Shown here piece after piece: positions 21,561-33,780 of a DNA stretch of 64,000 nucleotides. A program made the position numbers and the translations under genes. Origin of the DNA: Branchiostoma floridae (taxonomy: Eukaryota > Chordata > Leptocardii > Amphioxiformes > Branchiostomatidae); assembly GCF_000003815.2 (NCBI RefSeq), contig NC_049987.1, forward strand, positions 3,247,971-3,311,970. The letters are read 5' to 3'. Positions within the stretch are counted from its first letter, which is position 1; each line of letters opens with the position of its first letter. A model generated the notes under the pieces. That model was not told where the DNA came from and ran no database searches. It worked only from the letters and a program-made list of their open reading frames with translations.

Positions 21561-22660
21561 CGCTGTACATAGTAAATTATAGCTCCGAATAGAAATCGTT
21601 TCTAAGATAGACTATACAGCTCTATATAGTACTCCTGTTAACTAATAATGGGTTCACAAGTTATATTGCATCCTTAAGGTTGAGATAGGCATTGTAGAGC
21701 ACGTAGTGCCTCTGGCCACACTGTCTCTACCACACTGTCCGGAGGCCTGGTCAAGGTAGTTGGGTGTGTCTTTGAGACATGCCTAGTGATAACATGGCTG
21801 GTGCGTGTCATTCGTCTACATATAAATGGTTCGTCTGCATCGTGCGTGTAATATACATTGTTTTCTTTTTTATTCTCCTGTCGATTCGACAGATGAGCAG
21901 GCAGACAGGCATTTTGCCGGTGGATTCGGCAGGCTGTTTGCCTGACCTGCACATGACATTCTATGGTGAAGGAGGGGTGTGCAATTCCTTCTCCACCCTC
22001 TCGTCTACTAGCGCACTAAGTCCTACAGAGGCAACTGTGTGCAACGTGTGAGACGGATCCAGCAGATGCAGCTTTGTTGTTCAGAGTATCATCTCCTAGG
22101 AAGGCTTCCGATCAAGGATGTAAGGAGTTCCTCCTACCCCCATAAACATTGTAGCAACTACGTGACAACCCTTCAGTTCACTGTGATGAAGCAACTGTAG
22201 ATACTACATTCCAGTCGGGCTTGTTCAGTCATGCCAACGGTGCAAAGTGTTTTAGGTGGGATATGAAGTATGTGACGTAGGATCTAAAAATACAAACAGA
22301 CCTAGAACATACCAGTCATAGCTAAATCGGTAAATCATTTGTTAATGTCTACATTTCTTTGCTTAAAGGAAGTATATTTGGGGAAATGGGCAGTTGCAGA
22401 AAACTGCGCGTGCTTTTATTTTTTTAGGATCATGTTGCAACTGCCGGCTACTTGCGTGTAAGAGATTAAGATCTTCGTGACCTAAATTCACAGTGTGGCT
22501 AATCCAGAACTTTATAGGGCCTTTTATGGTCAGCCAGGGGAATATGCGTTAACATGCTTATTGATAAATTTACACGCTATTTCTGGACACAAAATGCGAT
22601 CACTACCAGGAATATTTTGACCAGTCCTCTGGTCTTCATGACGTTGATTTGTTTCAAAGC
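21561..22660. other. Intergenic or intronic, no gene recognised
   Basis: An ATG-initiated frame at 21779-22051 (90 residues) contains one hydrophobic stretch (CIVRVIYIVFFFILLSI) and nothing else recognisable. A GCAGGCAGACAGGC / GCAGGCTGTTTGCC imperfect inverted repeat lies inside it. Not called as a gene. Confidence 0.35.
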
Positions 22661-22755
22661 CTACGTTACAAAACCTGAGTAAAAGTGTGACGTCACAAAG
22701 GGGTCGGGAAGTCGATATCGGTTACCGTCTCTGATAAATGAGGGTCGATGGACAA
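22661..22755. repeat. Dispersed repeat copy (pair with 28010-28112)
   Basis: Shares GTGTGACGTCA, AAGTCG-TATCGG, GTCTCTG and GGTCGATGG in the same order and spacing with 28040-28112. Family not recognised; coding unlikely. Confidence 0.55.
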
Positions 22756-25698
22756 ATATACAAAGCAATGTTCTTATTTTAAGAGCAGGAAAATATTGAC
22801 CACTGACCTTAGAACAAAATCCTCCACTGATAAATTTACTGAAGTTGTGGTGATCTTTTTTTTAAAATTCTAATTCTTAAGATGAACGTCTGGTATATAA
22901 ATGTCACAATAAGAGTGAATAAATTTGAATAAATAGGATCTGTACACTTACAGGGTGTCTGTTTTCTACTCGTTATCTTTATTATGATGAATTATGGCTT
23001 GGCTTTCGTGTATCGAAATTACCGAGAAATTTGACTTAAAAAAATTGTCGACATGCTCTGCACGCTCCAGTCGGAGTATTACTGTCCGTTACAAAGCCTG
23101 GGTCTACATGAACCCATTGACACTAGCTGGGATAAAGGGCTTAGTTATACGGTGCAGCTAAATCATAATTCTTCAATAGTTATAGCTTTTCCGATACGCC
23201 AACCCTCTGAAAAACCGCTAATACTTATTATTAATGACTAGGCTTAACCAACGCGGGGTATGTCATCCAAATTTGACGTCATTTTATCTATCATACTAGA
23301 AAGACCACAAGATTTAAGATAATTATGACGTCAGCGTATTCGATCATGCTTTGGCCACGTTTGCAATCGTTTCTTAAACAAACAACGTTTATATGTAGCT
23401 TTATGATAGCTTTATCATATCTAAATGTTAAATAGTCATTTAAGAAATTTTATTTGTTGTTTTTCGGATTTCCCGACCCTGTTTTTTCCGATTTAAAAAC
23501 AAAAACAAACAAAAACTTTTTGAATCGTTGGCCACACTTCGTGTTGACAAAATTGCCCTGCCTCTCCTTTTGAAAGTTAACTATGGGCCTCAAATTCCAG
23601 TTGCTGTATATGCCTATTTTGGACGGTAGATTTATCATTTTTCTTCAAACTTTGAACTTGCTACCAGGGACCCCCTAAATGTTGAAATGTTGTTATTTCT
23701 TTTGTGCAAATTTATTAATCCCCTCGCTCTCTCCTACCCCCGACTTTTTGCAAAAGAATTTTTTTGACCGACCGACCCATTTTTTGTTCTGAAATAAAAT
23801 CCGAGAAACCACAAATAAAATTGGTGTGGCCTTAAGCATGTTTAAACATCTGATTCGATGCATTAAATGTATTTCTTATTTAGAATTAGTTTTGGGTCAA
23901 GTTTTTTTTTTCAAAAGAGATAAATCAGTTCGCGGGATTACAGCCCCGTTCTTATCATATCATATTGCCAACTTAATCAACTTCAATATTGTTACGTATA
24001 CGAAACAATCAACATATAGATAATTTTTGATAAGTATGCTTTGATATTGTAAGCAGATATAGTACAATGATATTAATGAATTAGCAACAGAGATATGTTT
24101 GATAAACTTAAAAAACTATTGTGGTAGTTTTACATCAAGTCAACCACGCCAAAATCAGAAAATCTGGTAACCTATACTGCAGTTCCGGAGCAAACCGATA
24201 GAAGGATCATTTCTGGCCTTCGTTTACCAACCCCCTACTCACAGAACACTAATTTAAGAATCTATCACAGCTTCCTCGCGTGAAACTTTCCACAAACGAA
24301 GCTACTCTGAGGAAGCAAAATCAAAAACTCTTTTTGGTGAAGGTAACTAGTCAATTGTTGCAACGGCTGCAATGCATACCTACATTCCGGTCGTTCAGTC
24401 GAGATACACTCGCTGCAAGAATTTTACGTATTTAACAAAAATAGACAACCTATGATCCACTGCTCACCGAGCCACGTGTTGTATCGACATAACGTGACGT
24501 CATGACAGCAGTGGACTGTCCATTCCTTGACAAAGACTGATACTGTGTAGTCGAAATTTTGGGTAAGTCCAAATTCTGTGTTGGAAATTACAGTTTAACT
24601 AGTTCGAGAATAACTTCTATTAACACAGATGAGTTTTCAAGTTAAAAACGGATAACCTTCTGTCAAAAAGTAACGAGTAAAACCTTTCATATTCTGTCCT
24701 ACCTGCTCATTATAGATGCATCCCGTCCACATACCTAGGTGTTAGTCTGAGCAAGACAACTTGATCCCTTAAGCCGTGGATACAAGGAGACGCCGTCTAC
24801 ATGTCAGCTAAAGAAGTCTAATGTTTGCCTTAAAATTTCTCATCAAGACGTGATGACCAACCTCGCTTCGGGTCATGGCTTCCATCACATAACATCAAGT
24901 GGAACATTTATTTTCATTACCCTTCAACAAATACTAGTCTCTTCTGGCTGGCCATATAATTGAATATTTGATGAAGAGATCCACGGACAGGTTTAAGTTT
25001 CAAACATTACTTCCTTGGAATGTGTTTCGCCACCACGAATATGTTCCAGTACCAGATAGAGGGAGTAGAAGAGATAAAAAAATTCACATTCATTTTCCAG
25101 GGAAAAGTTTGCAAATTTATTGCGATAGGGAAATTTCCAACTTTAATTAGATGGGGAAATAAAACAAGATGGGTAGTAATAATAAGACATCTAAATTTTC
25201 TAGAAAGCATGAACGTCGATTTCTAACGACAAAGAGTAGCTTAACCGCCAATATGTTTTAGTCTTTTATTTCTGTATTCTATAAATTATTTAAGTTGACA
25301 ACTACAGTCATGGTTATTACATGGATACCAATATTGATTTTATTATCTAAGTAGGGTCACTTCTGTAACTAAGGTCATGGCTATGTACAGGTACTTCGTA
25401 GGTGTCACTTCTACAAGTACAATTTGACTCACCATTTTCGGAGGGTAAAAAATATTTCATTTCAAATTCAAAAGAAAATCGAACGCACCGTTGTCATACA
25501 TTGAATTAAATTGATATGGCCTAGCTTTAGATTCATAGAGAGATAAGTGTTTATAGTAATTATCATTTGCTTGGTTATAATATGCTCTGTTGATAAATAT
25601 ACAGATTGAATCGTCACAGGTGCAGATGCCTGGCATGTTTTGACAAATAGCATCATAGGCACAGATATTGTACTCTGGGCAGTAAAATATCAGATCAG
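22756..25698. other. Intergenic or intronic, no gene recognised
   Basis: AT-rich. Frames at 23053-23241, 24968-25226 and others lack domains. No tandem or inverted structure was noticed. Confidence 0.35.
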
Positions 25699-26255
25699 TT
25701 CCCCGAAGACTAATATGTTTTCAAAATGTCACTTTTATAGCCGTATTATGTCAAATGATATATCATTATCTATATCTTGCCTATGACATGATATATCACC
25801 ATGTATTGTGTAAGGCAATGTTGACTCAATTGTATGGAAGACATCTCAGCGGGGATTGATTCTCTTCTGTTTCAAAAATAAAGTTTTCCGAAGACTGATA
25901 TGTTTTCAAAATGTCACTTTTATAGCCGTATTATGTCAAATGAAATATCATTATCTATATCTTGCCTATGACATGATATATCACCATGTATTGTGTAAGG
26001 CAATGTTGACTCAATTGTATGGAAGACATCTCAGCGGGGATTGATTCTCTTCTGTTTCAAAAATAAAGTTTTCCGAAGACTGATATGTTTTCGAAATATC
26101 ACTTTTATAGCCGTATCATGTCAAATGATATATCATTATCTATATCTTGCCTATGACATGATATATTACCATGTATTGTCTGAGGCAATTTTGATTCAAT
26201 TGTATGAAAGACATCTCCGCGCGCATTAATTTTCTTCCATTTCAAAGTTTTGATC
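25699..26255. repeat. 185-bp tandem triplication
   Basis: Three head-to-tail copies start at about 25702, 25887 and 26072. Copies 1 and 2 are nearly identical; copy 3 is more diverged and fades at about 26250. The unit contains the palindromic-looking ATGATATATCATTATCTATA and CATGATATATCACC. It underlies the paired frames 25856-26044 and 26041-26229. The origin looks like recent local duplication of one copy next to an older one. Confidence 0.92.
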
Positions 26256-26658
26256 ATTTTGTAGATGGTACAAAAGTTGCAAAATGAAAACAAAAACACA
26301 AAACGTAAATTACAAAAGAAATTATCACAAGACCTATGTAATGATATAGAATACAAGACATAGTAATTCAATTGGAGAATTTTTTAGTTTACCTTACTCG
26401 GTTTAATGTGTTTAGTAATTTGTTCAAACTTCCTGGCCACTTCATTTCAGGAGGTTCCGTAGAAACCTAGGCCTAACCAATACAAAAGAAGCAAAATGTC
26501 TTTACATATCATACAGTGTAACAGTTAATCTAAATTTGGTAGCCATCCATATAGTGATATTCGCATTTCTTTCAAGGTTTGGCAGTTGACTACAAGAGAC
26601 TCTGCAGCTCCAAAAGCGATGCATGCATGACCAAATCCGCGGTTACACATAAGCAAAC

Positions 26659-27005
26659 CAGGGCTCGAAATACTTTTTTCTGCATCCCTGCAGTGGTGAA
26701 GGTAACATTAGAACTTACCTGCACCAGACAAATTTTACCTGCACCACTATGGATTTAGGAAGTTCGGATCATACTAAAATTGTTCAGAAACCATTGCTAT
26801 TTTTCCCCTTTTCATACTTGATAGATGGTAACAGTCAATGCAGCTTAAAAATCCACATACACCTACATCATAGGACATTTATGCATTAAACTCAGTACAT
26901 CTACACATCACACATCAGGTTAGGTGCAGGTAGACATCAGAAATACCTGCACAGCTCCAATTTTACCTGCACTAACCTGCATATGCAGGTGGTATTTCGA
27001 GCTCT
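26659..27005. mobile_element. MITE with AGGGCTCGAAATAC termini (hAT-like)
   Basis: AGGGCTCGAAATAC at 26660-26673 is matched by the inverted GTATTTCGAGCTCT at 26992-27005. The interior carries repeated ACCTGCAC motifs in both orientations near the ends, as expected for sub-terminal transposase-binding repeats. GGGCTCGAAA ends are familiar from non-autonomous hAT elements of marine invertebrates. An 8-bp duplication was not demonstrated; only CAAAC is shared by the flanks. Confidence 0.65.
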
Positions 27006-27221
27006 CAAACACGTTCGGTCTTTCACTGACCATTGTTAGGATTCAGTCGAGAAAAAACGTTGGCTGTGGTTCTTGAATGTGTTTTATACTGGTAGGCGGC
27101 GTTTCGAAATGTTTCAAACAGAAAGGGTTGTGCGGTGGCCGTCGGGATAGTTGCGATTGGGGGTCGCATTTGGGCTATGTCAGGGGTAAGTCATGTTGTG
27201 TTTAGAAATTGCCGGGTATGG

Positions 27222-27451
27222 TTATACCCCTGTCATATTTGGCGAAAATCGATCGGACGACGCTTCTGCGGCAATCGCCCGAGCCTCGCTTATAATTATA
27301 ACTTAATTGCACAACAAGGCACAAAGTATGGCTTATATGTGACAGAGACGGTTTACCGGTACAAAATACGCGCAACCCTCTATCGATCTTAAATATGGCC
27401 GATCTTCCATCTATACGCCCGAAGATTGTGGATAATGTGACAGGGGTATTA
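27222..27451. mobile_element. Small inverted-repeat element with TACCCCTGTCA ends
   Basis: TTATACCCCTGTCATAT at 27222-27238 is complementary to ATAATGTGACAGGGGTATTA at 27432-27451. A third related site (ATGTCAGGGGTAAG) lies at about 27177. The interior is about 195 bp with no transposase. The frame 27135-27392 crosses it and is not a gene. Confidence 0.6.
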
Positions 27452-29391
27452 TCGCTAAAAGATAAGAATTGTCAAAACATATCGAAAACTTTAGATCAGG
27501 GACAGGGATGAAGCAAATGTGCTATGATTGTAAGATTGTCTTCAGATAAGCAACCGTTCAGCTTTGTCTGGAGCTGATTGACAATTGTCTGTCCAGAATC
27601 CTAGAGACAATACATTGCTTGCATGCTTCTTGTGTTCAGCACCAAGGGACATATTAGCAGTGTAATATTCTAGAGTTGCACACCAAATGGCCGTTAGAAT
27701 GCGTAATGCGCAATCAGGGTATCACAATCACTCCTTAATTGAGGCTTTAAATTCTAAACCATTATAGGAAATCGATCGAAAGCTTTCCCCAAGAAAGTAC
27801 AGAATATAGAATCATTCGTTCTAGCAGTATTAAATTTACTGCTTGATTGTTTGCTGGGTAGTCTCCTTGCATTGTATTTTCTAACCTTCTCATTAAATTG
27901 ACTTTATTGAATTTAGTTATTTCCGTACATACTACAAAACAGTTGTCAACAAGCTTTTGATTAGTCCTTCTGATTATATCCTACTTGAGACTGAATTACA
28001 ATGTACCAGAGATTTAGGTCACGTAATCTAAACGGAAGTGTGACGTCAGCAACAGGTTAAAGGTGTCCAGAAGTCGGTATCGGCCCCAGTCTCTGTTGAG
28101 GAATGGTCGATGGGTTTTGAAGTTGTCCAAAATCTTTACCAAATTCTGTTTTTTACACAACTGGCTACTTTTGGGGTATCAAAGACATAAGTTCAATGTG
28201 CGTATTCTTGAATTTCCTTCATAAACAGTCTCTCGTTTTCAATTGGCTTAACCGACGCACATTCATTGGCATCGTTTTAGTTTGCCAGAGATTAAATTAA
28301 AATCATTTAATAAATACATGGGTATTTTAAAGCTAATTTTAAAGTTAAAGATTTGCTTAATTTCCAACATGTGCTGAAAAAAAGACATGACATGTAGAAT
28401 ATGAAAACTATATCATGCAGTTGTGTAGAATTTTTCTGAATAATGCTTGTGCAGAGTCAAATTTAAAAAGAAACCACGTATTTCCATTAGAATTACAGTA
28501 AAATTACATTCGATGCAATTTGATGCAGAAAGCATATCGGTGAGTCTGGCAGGTTAAATGCATGTTTCATGGAATACATATAACCAGCCAAGCGGAAAGG
28601 GGTGTAGCCCAGAGGAAAAGAAAGGGGGACGAAATAATAACTATTCCCAGTCCAACATGGCAATTAAACGTGGGCACCTGCCAGAGAGAATAGCATTTAC
28701 GAATTGCCTGACTAGTCCCACGCACGACAGTCTCCAACATACTGAATTAACATCTCTGTCTGCCAGAAAGCGTACACGTGAAGAATTTACTTCCATTCTC
28801 AAGATCAAAGTCTTCGTTACTTAAGTTATAGTTAGCTTGAAGAACCCTAAAGCTAACTATAACTTAAAAGTTACAGTGAATTTTCTACTTTAGTATAAAG
28901 GGTAATTTCTGGACTCACCCAGAGTTAAAGCATAGCTGTAAAGCTCACAGTCTTTTATAAATATATCTAAGAATTCAAATAATTGAGTTTTTAACTTTGC
29001 AGGCAACCCATAGTAAAGTTTCTTTAGAGAGAAGGAAAACGTAATTTTATATGGAAAATAAAGGATATCATCTGCAAACATTTTGAAAATATGTGCGCTT
29101 TTTCGCGGCATCAGAAACATGACCTACACAGTTCACAGTTTTTTTTATTTATGCTTTCGCAGTTCGTCTTTTCGCTACTATATACCTATATACTGATTTT
29201 TAAAACACGTAATAACTACAAAATGACTTGGCGTAATGACTTGAAATTAGTTGGATATTCATTAAGGCTTCATACAGTATTTTTAGAGTTGTGTTCTTTT
29301 TTCCGGTTGAGGTAAAAAAAAATATTTATAATAGCTATTCATACATAAACCCTGAAATTGTCACTTGCAGCTTTTACCATGCAGCCATCAT
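27452..29391. other. Intergenic or intronic; dispersed repeat at 28010-28112
   Basis: No gene recognised. The second copy of the GTGTGACGTCA repeat pair lies at 28010-28112. A 15-residue-scale basic frame at 28558-28824 has no known domain. A strong hairpin at 28821-28867 is listed separately. Confidence 0.35.
28821..28867. repeat. 18-bp perfect inverted repeat (hairpin)
   Basis: TTAAGTTATAGTTAGCTT at 28821-28838 is perfectly complementary to 28850-28867, separated by 11 bases. Such a perfect 18-bp stem is unlikely by chance. It could be a foldback transposon remnant or a hairpin transcript; no transcript evidence exists. Confidence 0.85.
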
Positions 29392-29540
29392 ATACTGTAA
29401 ATGCATTTAAGTTCGCGAGGATTTAATTTCGCGGTAGCGGGAAAATGGACTTTTCGCGGTGGTTTTAATTTCGCGGTGAAGCAGCCGCCGCGAAAACCGC
29501 GAACATTAATCCACCGCGAACATTTCTGCATTTACGGTAT
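29392..29540. mobile_element. Palindromic MITE, TACTGTAAATGCA family, copy 1
   Basis: Left end ATACTGTAAATGCATTTAAG and right end TGCATTTACGGTAT are inverted. The interior is almost entirely foldback, with repeated TTCGCGG/CCGCGAA. Length 149 bp. A larger relative lies at 40546-40840. Confidence 0.8.
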
Positions 29541-30080
29541 TTTTATTATTTGCCCTCCTAGCGTTCACCACATCCATTTGGAGAGTAACATTTTCTTGTT
29601 CACAAGTATTTTAATTTGTCAGCAGCAAAACTGTCCCAAAGGTATCGTTAAAAGATACCTGCAGCGGTATACTGTCTTATCTTGTTTACAGCAAATATAC
29701 ATGTGAGACCGTCACTTATTTCTTCTGCCTACCAGCCTAGGTTATCTATAGACAGAAGTAGTTAAGACGTTAGTCCAATAGCAGGCGATCGCGCTGTCAA
29801 CTCGCAAAATGTTTGTACCATTTTCACTTTACGGTTAGAATAGCATTCACAATTTAAAAAAAGATATGACTAAAAACAAAACAAAAGCGATATTTCTGAA
29901 GCGATCAGTCAATTTTTACTTCGAACGTAATACTAAAACTGAAATGGGTTATTACACTGTCTCATCAAGGTCAGTTGAGAAATCCAAGATCTCTGTCGTG
30001 ACAACTTATTGTGATAATAACTGTTAATGAAACATCCTACTTTTCTGCCGATATACAAAATGAAATAATACATACATAAT
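29541..30080. other. Intergenic or intronic, no gene recognised
   Basis: Nothing recognisable on either strand. Confidence 0.35.
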
Positions 30081-30700
30081 TGAATGAAGACCTTTATTGT
30101 ACGTTTTTGCTTTCTAACAAGCTAAGTAAAGTTCAAGGTGAATAGGATACATCTAGTGATTCGATGTACAATGAACATAGGGCGTGATACATGACTAAGA
30201 CTATGAAGTCTAAAGTATTCTAGTACTAGTATGTACAGGTTAAATTTCTTTTCGCTTCTTAAGGCAGTTGTAATGTAGCTGCAGGTGGAGTTTAGAATAC
30301 ATAGTTTGTCTAATTGAATGAGGAATGATATTTAAATATCGAAAGCATGGAAACTTATCGTCTAATAGAATACTTAGTTAACTGCTGCAAATGTTAGATA
30401 TAAAAGCTCCACAAAAACTACCATAGCTGCTAGGCTAGTGCCATTTGTACGCCATCATGAATACAAATGGAATTGGCTCGAAAGAAATGCCTAAAGTATT
30501 TTCCACCAGCAGCTATCGTTATTCTAGTAATCACGAACACAACATTATCTGGAATAACCATAAAATGAGACAAATAGTCAGTAGCTATAAGCAACTTACA
30601 ATGCACAATGACAAATAACTCAATTTGTCCTGCGCCAATATAGGTACGGTGCTCACGACCCTTTGCTGGCTCCCATAACTCATAAACCATTGTAGTCTGG
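30081..30700 (-). repeat. LINE-like 3' tail, copy 1 (related to 33167-33780)
   Basis: On the - strand the segment ends GTACAATAAAGGTCTTCATT, a polyadenylation-signal-like tail seen at the ends of CR1/L2-type elements. The two copies share this tail (30081-30120 with 33167-33205), a TAGTATGTACARGTT block, an ATTCAAGTATCGAAA-like block and a block near 30505-30535 matching 33745-33775. Frames at 30430-30690 and 30680-30871 (-) within it have no confident domain. Confidence 0.5.
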
Positions 30701-33166
30701 TCGTCCGATACAACACGTAATAATCAAACCCCATTTACCCTGTCCATATGGCACGGTGCTGAGCTTCTTTGGCCCCATTTTCCACCGTAATCGCTGCCTA
30801 TTCTCTGTGGTAATTACTTCAAAGAAATAGTCAATAGCCGTGTGCCTCCAAAGACGGGCATTGGTTCTCATTACCGAAGTACTGTAAGCACAATCTCACC
30901 AAGAGCACGAAAAGCTGAATGGTTTGGCAACGTTACTGCCTAAAGGAGTTAAAAGACGGTAATTGCATGAAATTAGAGTCATTCTTTTCAGCGAATCCGA
31001 CTCAAAGAAAGAGTCACGCAAATAAGTTTAAGTTTAACGATAGTCTGATATCTGATGGCATCGCATGTTTCCACTGCTCTGATATCTTCCGGCAATGCAC
31101 AAATCCATTTTGTCATCGCGTCTGCCTGAATGCAGATATGATTTACAATGCCACGGAGGGTTGTTTTCAGTCTTAATACACATCGCTGTTTCAGCAGCTT
31201 TTTACTCTCTAGCGTGCTCAGTCCAATTTTCCACTTGGCGCCTGCACCATCTGCCCAATTTTGCCCGAGCTTAACCCGGCAGGAACCAGGTGTTGAGGAA
31301 TGGGAGACCGGAGTTGTGGAAAAGCCGCATCAGATCGCCTGGGGATCACTTCAATCTTAGCATTGCACCTGAATCTGAGAACAACAGATAACAAGCGCCG
31401 TGTGTTGCGCTTAGAATAAAGCTTGCTGTCAATTCTCTGTGAAGTAAGGATAAATATTTAGAAATAAGTACGAACTGGGGATTTTTAGACTGCAGTTATT
31501 TTAACATCAACTCGCACAGGCATTAGGTTTGAGCCATTCTATGTTGTTTTAGAAATCACCTTACCTTATTTTCCAGCTCATGTAGGGAATTTTCTTGACA
31601 TTTAAGAATAGTTGTATTACCTGTTCAACATCGGCATTCATTTAATCGGTATCCAAATATACAGCAGTTTTGTTTCGTCACTGGAAGTACGAGTATGCTA
31701 TGTATTCCTTATGCTGTTTAATGGGTTTCGTGTGGGTAACCAGTCAAGCTGGCTTGCACAGAGATGTTATTACTCTGCCACATCGCCTGAAGCAGGCCGT
31801 AAAACTGGAGTAGATCTAAATAACTACATCATTGCTTGTTGCAAAATCTTCACCTGAGGTTATTTCATTCTGCGCGTATAGGTGAGGCATGTTGATAACA
31901 TTCGTATATGTGAAGCATGTTGATAACCTTCCCTAATAGGGAGATATTAGATCATATTCCTGACATTTTCACCTTTTTGCAGCTGAAATATATTTGCAAC
32001 AACAAAATGCATCAGTTCTGGTAAAATGTGAATATGATTCGTACGTCACAAAACTTAATAAAGCTAAATGTGACGCTACCTGGAATGAATGTTACATCGT
32101 TAGATTGTCATGATGTGACACTAATATGTGTTGAATGTTACCGATGTAATAGAGGTGAGGATAGGTTGCTAATCATCTACAGCATCATTCTAGTTTATAT
32201 CTTGTGATACCCCTAAGGATGGCCAGAACATTCCGTCTGATCCTCTAATCCATTAATAACTCATGATTGGGGCTTAAGTAGATTTGATTTTATATGCCTG
32301 GATCCCCATTTTACACTCCATCGCCATACCTCCCGTCGTAACACACACTCAATTGAAATGAATCCCATACTTCATACAGATTTGTGCAATTTGATGGCAT
32401 GCACAGCAATCCATTCTGATGCCATTAATGATAATAGGTATCCACCATATGGTGTGACGCTCTGGAATATTACGCAGTTGCGCTTCTTTTTCATATCACA
32501 GGTGCAATATAGATCTTATATAGACTGCCAAAGTAAATTGTTAACGAGACATGCTATAGAGAGTGTGGTCGCCTGCCTAATGGTTTTAAAAAACATTCTG
32601 GCAAGGAAAATTCAACCAGAATGTCGAGGTTTGACAATATGAATCCATTTATGAGCGCGTCTTTATCAACATTTTATTTAGAAACAAAAAAGTACTCACT
32701 ATTACAAGAGCTGGATCGGATTTGGAAATAAACAATTGATTAAAATGAAACGTTAACATAAATAAATGGGTTTTGTTAGAGTTTTAAAAACATGGTTAGC
32801 GGATGGATACAAATGAATCTTTTGCGCTGCCCGACCTTCTTGTCTATGTCGGTGCCTTGGGAAGGCATGAATTAGCATTAAGCTTAGCAAGTCTGGAATC
32901 ATTACATGGCCTCATGTTTGCTCGTGCGGCGTACGTGAACTGAAAAGCGTGTGTTTTCCTCCTGGAGGTATATCGAATTTAAACATTAAATGCCAGGCCT
33001 TGCCCCGTCTACGGTATATTACATAAAATCGCCACCTGAGAAAAAATTATGAGTTAAAAGTGGTTCAAAAGGATGCACCAATGTACCTTTAACATTCCTG
33101 AGGAATGCACAGATATTCATGCATTTAAACAGTCTTGAGATAACCCCGATGACAATGTTTCTTTAA
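30701..33166. other. Intergenic or intronic; dispersed repeat at 31185-31345
   Basis: No gene recognised. About 31185-31290 matches 12835-12905 (CCATCTGCYCAATTT core). Frames at 31612-31857 and 32358-32642 lack domains. Confidence 0.35.
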
Positions 33167-33780
33167 TGAATGAAAGACCTTTATTGTACATTTGTGCTCA
33201 AACAAGCTAAATACAGGTCGTGATAAGGTACAATTTTGATATTAAAAAAAAAGTATCTTATCACCTCTACATAATATGCTAAAACATTCTAGTATGTACA
33301 AGTTCAACTTCTCTTCGTTTCTTAGAATAGTTTTAAACATAAGCACAGATTGAATCAATAAAGTATGGTTTATCTCATTGCATGAGAAATATGATTTTTT
33401 CCGTGGTATTCAAGTATCGAAAATTAGGGAACATTATGTCGTATATTTTCAATAAGGACGTTTCTTTCGTTGTTGCATAAAGTACAGTCAACAATAAAGC
33501 AGTTTAACAATAAGGCAATTTAGCAGTATTATGACATCCAGTGGAATTGATAATGCACATTGAAACCATGCGTATAGACAGTAACAAGGAGAAGGTCGAT
33601 GATGTTTTCAAAGAGTAACTCGTCTTACTGTAGAAAGTCGCTATAAACATAGCAGCCAGCTTTTAGCAAGGTTTCAGGTACGGATTGTATTCTCTTCTGA
33701 ACGGTTGATACCTTCTGTGCCTTTGTGTTCACTAAACTAACGCCCATTGGTACTACTGTAATCCTGATAATCATTGGTAC
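33167..33780 (-). repeat. LINE-like 3' tail, copy 2 (related to 30081-30700)
   Basis: Same tail and internal blocks as copy 1, diverged by substitutions and an A9-containing insertion near 33245. Both copies have the same orientation. Confidence 0.5.

Noticed and set aside
21779-22051. 90-residue ATG-initiated frame with one hydrophobic segment
   Set aside because: No homology, no conserved motif and no promoter or splice context; a chance frame is more likely.
30430-30871. Two - strand frames vaguely reminiscent of a solute carrier loop (VYELWEPAKGREHR)
   Set aside because: Similarity is short and weak, no splice logic was found, and the region is part of a repeated segment.
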